From Verrucomicrobiia bacterium (lineage in GTDB: Bacteria > Verrucomicrobiota > Verrucomicrobiae > Limisphaerales > JAKPVM01): a stretch of 26,362 bases of DNA. Location of the stretch: contig JAOADO010000014.1 of NCBI GenBank assembly GCA_026417275.1, positions 5,563-31,924 of the forward strand. Reading direction: 5' to 3'. Positions 22,987 through 26,362 of this stretch are shown piece by piece. The notes beneath the pieces were generated by a model. The model saw nothing but the letters and a program-made list of their open reading frames with translations, made no database searches and was not told the origin of the DNA. The translations under genes were made by a program, and so were the position numbers. How positions within the stretch are numbered: the first letter of the stretch is position 1; the number at the start of each line of letters is the position of its first letter.

Positions 22987-23661
22987 TCAGGGCTTTGTTG
23001 TTTTTTTAGAGAATTTGCCAGCTGATGGGCAGAGTTGTTTGATTTCGCAATTTTCGCAATCGGGGTTTCGAGCGTAGCATCGTCGTCTGCCGTGCCAGAT
23101 TATCCAGTGACTGAACATGGTCCAGTCTTTTTGTGGAACGAGGGCCATGAGGTCAAGTTCAATTTTTTCTGGATTTTTTTCTTTTGTAAATCCGAGTCTT
23201 TCCGAGAGTCTTACTACGTGTGTGTCTACTACTATACCGCTGTTGATTCCGTAGGCGTTTCCGAGAACCACGTTGGCGGTTTTTCTGCCAACGCCGGCGA
23301 GCTGGGTGAGTTCGTCCATTGTTTTGGGCACTTTGCCGCCGTATTTTTCAATCAATGTTTTGCATGCGGATTGGATTGCTTTTGCTTTGTTTTTATACAT
23401 GCCGATTCTTTTGATGTCGTTTGCGAATTCTTCCGGGTTTGCATTTGCGTAGTCTGCGGCGTTTTTGTATTTTTTAAACAGTTCTTCAGTTACGATGTTA
23501 ACCTGTTTATCTGTGCAACGCGCGGAGAGTATTGTTGCAACGAGCAATTCGAGTGGATTTTTGTGGTTCAGTTCGCAATGGGCGTTTGGGTATGTTTTTG
23601 CCAGTATTTCTGTGATTTTTTTTATCCGCTCTTTGATTTCTGATATTTTTTGTTCTTGCAT
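22987..23661 (-). CDS. nth: Endonuclease III, base-excision repair DNA glycosylase/AP lyase
   Basis: A 224-residue protein close to the usual length. The helix-hairpin-helix LAGVGRKTANVV carries the catalytic Lys127, and VDTHV carries Asp146. Cys195, Cys202, Cys205 and Cys211 give the C-x6-C-x2-C-x5-C pattern of the 4Fe-4S cluster. It removes oxidised pyrimidines and cuts the strand at the resulting abasic site. A TATATT lies nine bases before the ATG and could be a -10 box, giving a near-leaderless mRNA. The likely partner gene is the LipM-like ligase 24 bp downstream. The window also has an SRAP protein, the other abasic-site handler, but at a distance. Confidence 0.97.
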   Translation of the reverse strand: MQEQKISEIKERIKKITEILAKTYPNAHCELNHKNPLELLVATILSARCTDKQVNIVTEELFKKYKNAADYANANPEEFANDIKRIGMYKNKAKAIQSACKTLIEKYGGKVPKTMDELTQLAGVGRKTANVVLGNAYGINSGIVVDTHVVRLSERLGFTKEKNPEKIELDLMALVPQKDWTMFSHWIIWHGRRRCYARNPDCENCEIKQLCPSAGKFSKKTTKP

Positions 23662-23729
23662 ACAGTTTAGAATATACAGTGGTTATTAAATAAAATCATG
23701 ATAAATATTTTTGTGAGTTTTATATAAAT

Positions 23730-23762
23730 GCAAATGCGCTGGAGTGCGTTTGCCGCTTTTTT
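23730..23762 (+). terminator. Orphan terminator-like hairpin upstream of the second nitroreductase
   Basis: GCAAATGCGC (23730-23739) pairs with GTGCGTTTGC (23744-23753) across ten positions, two of them G-U, around the loop TGGA, then CGC and six T (23757-23762). It has the form of a rho-independent terminator on the + strand, but no + strand gene lies upstream before the divergent nth gene. It may end a small RNA, or insulate the downstream gene from antisense transcription. Confidence 0.5.
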
Positions 23763-23847
23763 AAATCTGGCGCTTTGTGGTTTGCTGTAATTTGAATACA
23801 ATTGGAGTTATTCATATTGGTTTGGTATTACGGGATTGTTGTTTGGG

Positions 23848-23877
23848 TTGATTTTCGGTTTTTGAGCAGGTTATAAT
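23848..23877 (+). promoter_or_regulatory. Probable sigma-70 promoter of the second nitroreductase gene
   Basis: A consensus TATAAT at 23872-23877 is preceded by TTGATT (23848-23853) with an 18-base spacer. Transcription would start near 23884. GAGAGG at 23882-23887 is the ribosome binding site, five bases before the ATG at 23893, so the leader would be about ten bases. This is the best promoter match in the window. Confidence 0.6.
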
Positions 23878-23892
23878 TTGTGAGAGGTTTTT

Positions 23893-24426
23893 ATGAAAAA
23901 GGATGTTCGCAGTAAGCTGGATTTTATATTTGGCAGAAGAAGTATTCGTGTGTTTTTGCCCGCAGAGATTACAGATGAAGATGTTAAAACATTGCTTTCT
24001 GCGGCAATGGCGGCTCCGTCTGCGGTGGCAAAAGACCCATGGCGTTTTGTTGTGATGCGCAATAAGGAGACGCTGCGAAAAATTGCGGATGTTTTGCCTA
24101 ATGGGAAGATGCTTGCGGATGCGAGTGTCGGGATAGCGGTTTGCGGAGACATTGAGGCGGCGCATGACCATCAGTTGTCTTACCTGCTACAGGATTGTTC
24201 GGCGGCAATAGAGAATTTATTGCTTGCTGCTCATATTCTTGGTTTTGGTGCATGCTGGCTGGGTGTGCATCCGCGCGAAAACCGCGTTGCAGCAATCAAA
24301 GAAATACTTAATTTGCCGCAGAATATTATCCCGGTTTCTGTGATTGCGATTGGCAAACCGGGAGAAGCAAAAGAGCCGCGCACGCGCTACAGCGATGATA
24401 AGGTGCGTTATGAGAAGTGGCAATAG
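23893..24426 (+). CDS. Nitroreductase-family FMN oxidoreductase (second copy)
   Basis: A 177-residue protein with a clear start: GAGAGG five bases upstream of ATG 23893. Nitroreductase signatures are GRRSIRVF near the N terminus, APSAVAKDPWRFVVM for the flavin loop, GIAVCGDIEA, and GFGACWLGVHPRE in the dimer-interface helix, closing with PVSVIAIGKPGE and the basic ARTRYSDDKVRYEKW-type tail. It is a cytoplasmic FMN enzyme with unknown substrate; this subgroup includes many NAD(P)H-flavin type enzymes of anaerobes and PVC bacteria. It is monocistronic by its own promoter, with 95 bp before the radical SAM gene. Confidence 0.9.
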   Translation: MKKDVRSKLDFIFGRRSIRVFLPAEITDEDVKTLLSAAMAAPSAVAKDPWRFVVMRNKETLRKIADVLPNGKMLADASVGIAVCGDIEAAHDHQLSYLLQDCSAAIENLLLAAHILGFGACWLGVHPRENRVAAIKEILNLPQNIIPVSVIAIGKPGEAKEPRTRYSDDKVRYEKWQ

Positions 24427-24521
24427 ATATGATGTTTCTGAGTAAATAGGCTTGTTTTATCGGGGATGGGGAAGTAAAGGGGTATTTAATTTTAATCTGA
24501 TTTATCTAATTTATTTTTAAA

Positions 24522-25847
24522 GTGGGCTATAAATTACTTATAATCCAGCCGTCACATTATTATTCAAAGGATGACAGGCGTCTTATAAAGTTGAAACGCC
24601 GTTCGGTGGTTTCGCTCTCGCTCCCTTATCTTGCGGCTCTTGTGCCTGAAGGATGGGAAGTTAGTGTTGTGGACGAGGTTGTCCAGGATGTGAATTTTGA
24701 TGCGAGGGTTGATGTTGTGGCGCTGAGTGTGTGGACTATTAACTCTTTGCGGGCGTACGAGATTAGCGATGAATTCAGAAAACGCGGCGTGGTGACCATA
24801 ATGGGGGGACCGCATACTTTCTTTTATCCTGAGGAAGCCGCCAAGCATTGCGATGCTGTTGGTTGCGGCGAAGGCGAAAACATCTTTAGGCAGATGCTTT
24901 CAGATGCGGTAAGTGGCAGTCTTAAAAGGTTTTATAAAGCGGAGATTCTCCATGATTTGAGTGGACTTCCGATTCCGCGCTACGATGTTTTGAATCTGAA
25001 ATATTATGGTGTTTTTAAAACGTTTTCTGTTCAGACCTCGCGGGGGTGTCCGTTCAAATGTGATTTTTGCTCCGAGAGGTTTTATCTGGGGGAGAAATAT
25101 CGCTGTCGTCCCGTAGAAGAAGTGGTGGAAGAAATTAAATGTACTGGAGCAAAGAGGATTTTCTTTGCAGATAGCAACTTTGGTGGCAACAAGCGGCGTG
25201 CAATGGAGTTAATGGAGGCGTTGATTCCGCTCAGAATCAGGTGGTCAACGCTATGGTCTTTACATTTGTGCGAGGATAAAGAGTTCCTGGACCTTGCGCA
25301 AAGGAGCGGGCTTTTGCACGTAAACATCGGTATGGAAAGCATTTCGGAAGAGACGCTCAAGTCCATGAACAAGCGGCACAACAAGGTGTTAAAGTACTCT
25401 GAAATATTGGAAGACCTCAATCGTCGCGGTATAAGTTATTCATTGAATTTTATCTTTGGATGGGACAACGAAGATGCGAGTGTTTTCGATTCCACGCTTA
25501 ACTTTTTATTCGAACACAAAGTTCCGGTTGCTTATTTCAATCTGCTTACACCGGAGAAGGGAACTCCACTTTATGAACGAATGCGCGAGGAAGGGAGACT
25601 TTTTGATGTAAACGAGATTGGGCGGTTTGCGGGGCAAATTTGTTATTATAAGCCAGAATGGTGTTCGGCTGCCGAACTTGAACAGGGAATCCAGAAGATG
25701 TACCGAGAATTTTATAGTTTTCGTTCGATGCTCAGCAGGTTGTCGTTGCCATTGAGTGAAAGTGCTCTTGCTTCGTGGTTTATTAATTTTTCGCAGCGGA
25801 GAATGGTTTTTAACGGAACAGGGAGCAATAACTTTGATAATTATTGA
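24522..25847 (+). CDS. B12-binding-domain radical SAM protein, function unknown
   Basis: A 441-residue protein from GTG 24522, with no Shine-Dalgarno sequence. Residues about 1-140 form a cobalamin-binding-like Rossmann domain (LLIIQPSHYYSKDD, VDVVALSVWTINS, VTIMGGPHTFFYPEEA). The DxHxxG base-off His motif is not seen, which is common in this group. The radical SAM domain follows, with Cys176, Cys180 and Cys183 in GCPFKCDFC, then FFADSNFGGNK, HVNIGMESISEETLKSMNK and INFIFGWD-like strands. Members methylate or rearrange unactivated carbons in lipids, cofactors and natural products. No pathway partner is adjacent: a nitroreductase is upstream and dprA downstream. It could act on hopanoids, bacteriochlorophyll-like molecules or a secondary metabolite; the sequence does not decide. 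Confidence 0.88.
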   Translation: MGYKLLIIQPSHYYSKDDRRLIKLKRRSVVSLSLPYLAALVPEGWEVSVVDEVVQDVNFDARVDVVALSVWTINSLRAYEISDEFRKRGVVTIMGGPHTFFYPEEAAKHCDAVGCGEGENIFRQMLSDAVSGSLKRFYKAEILHDLSGLPIPRYDVLNLKYYGVFKTFSVQTSRGCPFKCDFCSERFYLGEKYRCRPVEEVVEEIKCTGAKRIFFADSNFGGNKRRAMELMEALIPLRIRWSTLWSLHLCEDKEFLDLAQRSGLLHVNIGMESISEETLKSMNKRHNKVLKYSEILEDLNRRGISYSLNFIFGWDNEDASVFDSTLNFLFEHKVPVAYFNLLTPEKGTPLYERMREEGRLFDVNEIGRFAGQICYYKPEWCSAAELEQGIQKMYREFYSFRSMLSRLSLPLSESALASWFINFSQRRMVFNGTGSNNFDNY

Positions 25848-25928
25848 TAAGCGGTTTATTTTCTGAATTTATCATCGAGCGGCAATTAAATGCTTGCTGA
25901 TTGGGCGGGTTTTTATTAATCACTCTAC

Positions 25929-26362
25929 ATGACTAATACCGAAGCATTTATTGCTTTGAACATGATTGATGGGGTTGGTCCCGTCCGTCTTCGAAAATTG
26001 CTTGAGTATTTTGGTGAGGCGTCTGCGATTTTGCGGGCGCGCAAGGAGAGTCTGGTTGCGGTGCCAGGAATTGGAGAAGAGATTGCGTGCGCTATTTCGG
26101 ATTGGGAGAACAGGATTGACCTTTCTGGAGAAATCAAGCGGATTGAGGAATACGGATGTAAGGTGTTTTGTCTTGAGGATGAGGAGTATCCTGCTCTTTT
26201 AAAGCAAATCTACGACCCGCCAGTTGTTTTGTATGTAATGGGTAATATTTTGCCGAAGGATAAAAATGCGATTGCAGTTGTGGGTTCGCGTTTAACTACG
26301 CACTATGGGATTGAATCTGCACGAAGGCTTGCGTATCAGCTTGCCTTTGCAGGAGTCACGGT
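25929..26362 (+). CDS. dprA: DprA/Smf DNA-processing protein (3' end outside window)
   Basis: A frame from ATG 25929 runs off the right edge after 144 codons. The N-terminal part is a helix-hairpin-helix region with IDGVGPVRLRKLL and VPGIGEEIACAIS. It is followed by the linker typical of DprA (EYGCKVFCLEDEEYPALLKQIYDPP, shown as two parts: CKVFCLEDEEYP and LLKQIYDPP) and the opening of the Rossmann-like domain, VLYVMGN and IAVVGSRLTTHYG. DprA loads RecA on incoming single-stranded DNA during natural transformation and protects it. It is found widely, including in non-competent species. No Shine-Dalgarno sequence precedes the ATG. In many genomes topA follows dprA, which should be looked for just outside the window. 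Confidence 0.95.
   Translation, partial: MTNTEAFIALNMIDGVGPVRLRKLLEYFGEASAILRARKESLVAVPGIGEEIACAISDWENRIDLSGEIKRIEEYGCKVFCLEDEEYPALLKQIYDPPVVLYVMGNILPKDKNAIAVVGSRLTTHYGIESARRLAYQLAFAGVT

Noticed and set aside
18113..24426. The two nitroreductases as a recent duplication
   Set aside because: They share only family signatures and differ elsewhere, so they look like separate subfamilies.

Overview
The window is 26.4 kb of bacterial chromosome of moderate to low G+C content. It looks like a member of the Verrucomicrobiota or the wider PVC group, possibly a Pedosphaera/Limisphaerales-type lineage. This is an inference from gene content: a Tat-exported Gfo/Idh/MocA oxidoreductase, a secreted ThuA-domain protein, an SMP-30-like propeller, large secreted NHL propellers, and a subtilase ending in a DxDxDG-type repeat plus a C-terminal module that also appears at the N terminus of the propellers. 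No mobile element, CRISPR array or phage gene was seen.

Layout, left to right. 1-2378 (+): a WecA/MraY-type sugar-phosphate transferase cut by the left edge, a small coiled-coil protein and a secreted NHL propeller, tightly packed. 2491-2904 (+): a TPR protein. 2971-4114 (-): an SRAP (YedK-like) DNA-protein crosslink protein and an unrecognised 109-residue protein. 4269-8166 (+): hemW, a secreted ThuA protein, an SMP-30-like propeller and a DUF5666-like protein. 8167-8462: a non-coding leader with repeats and predicted stems, followed by tig (8463-9767) and a bidirectional terminator. 9886-14218 (-): a compact run of zinc-ribbon protein, second NHL propeller and S8 peptidase. 14427-16478 (+): CHASE2-class III nucleotide cyclase. 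16499-20488 (-): gatC, gatA, a nitroreductase and purF. 20635-21978 (+): Tat-exported oxidoreductase with a strong terminator. 22128-23661 (-): nth, a LipM/LplA-type ligase and tRNA-Pro(GGG). 23893-26362 (+): a second nitroreductase, a B12-binding radical SAM protein and the 5' part of dprA.

Housekeeping genes (hemW, tig, purF, gatCA, nth, lipM-like, dprA, tRNA-Pro) are interleaved with secreted proteins probably tied to extracellular polymer or sugar breakdown. The + strand is visibly rich in G and T even across minus-strand genes. This suggests the whole window lies on one replichore with the + strand as leading strand. The bias reaches protein level: the two paralogous NHL propellers, on opposite strands, differ sharply in Val, Thr and Cys content. 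Most genes lack a clear Shine-Dalgarno sequence.

The best candidates for something undescribed are the zinc-ribbon/NHL/S8 operon and its paralogous propeller at 1059-2378, the structured leader of tig, an orphan terminator-like hairpin at 23730-23762, and the SMP-30-like protein that seems to have lost metal ligands. Nothing here proves a new system; these are leads.
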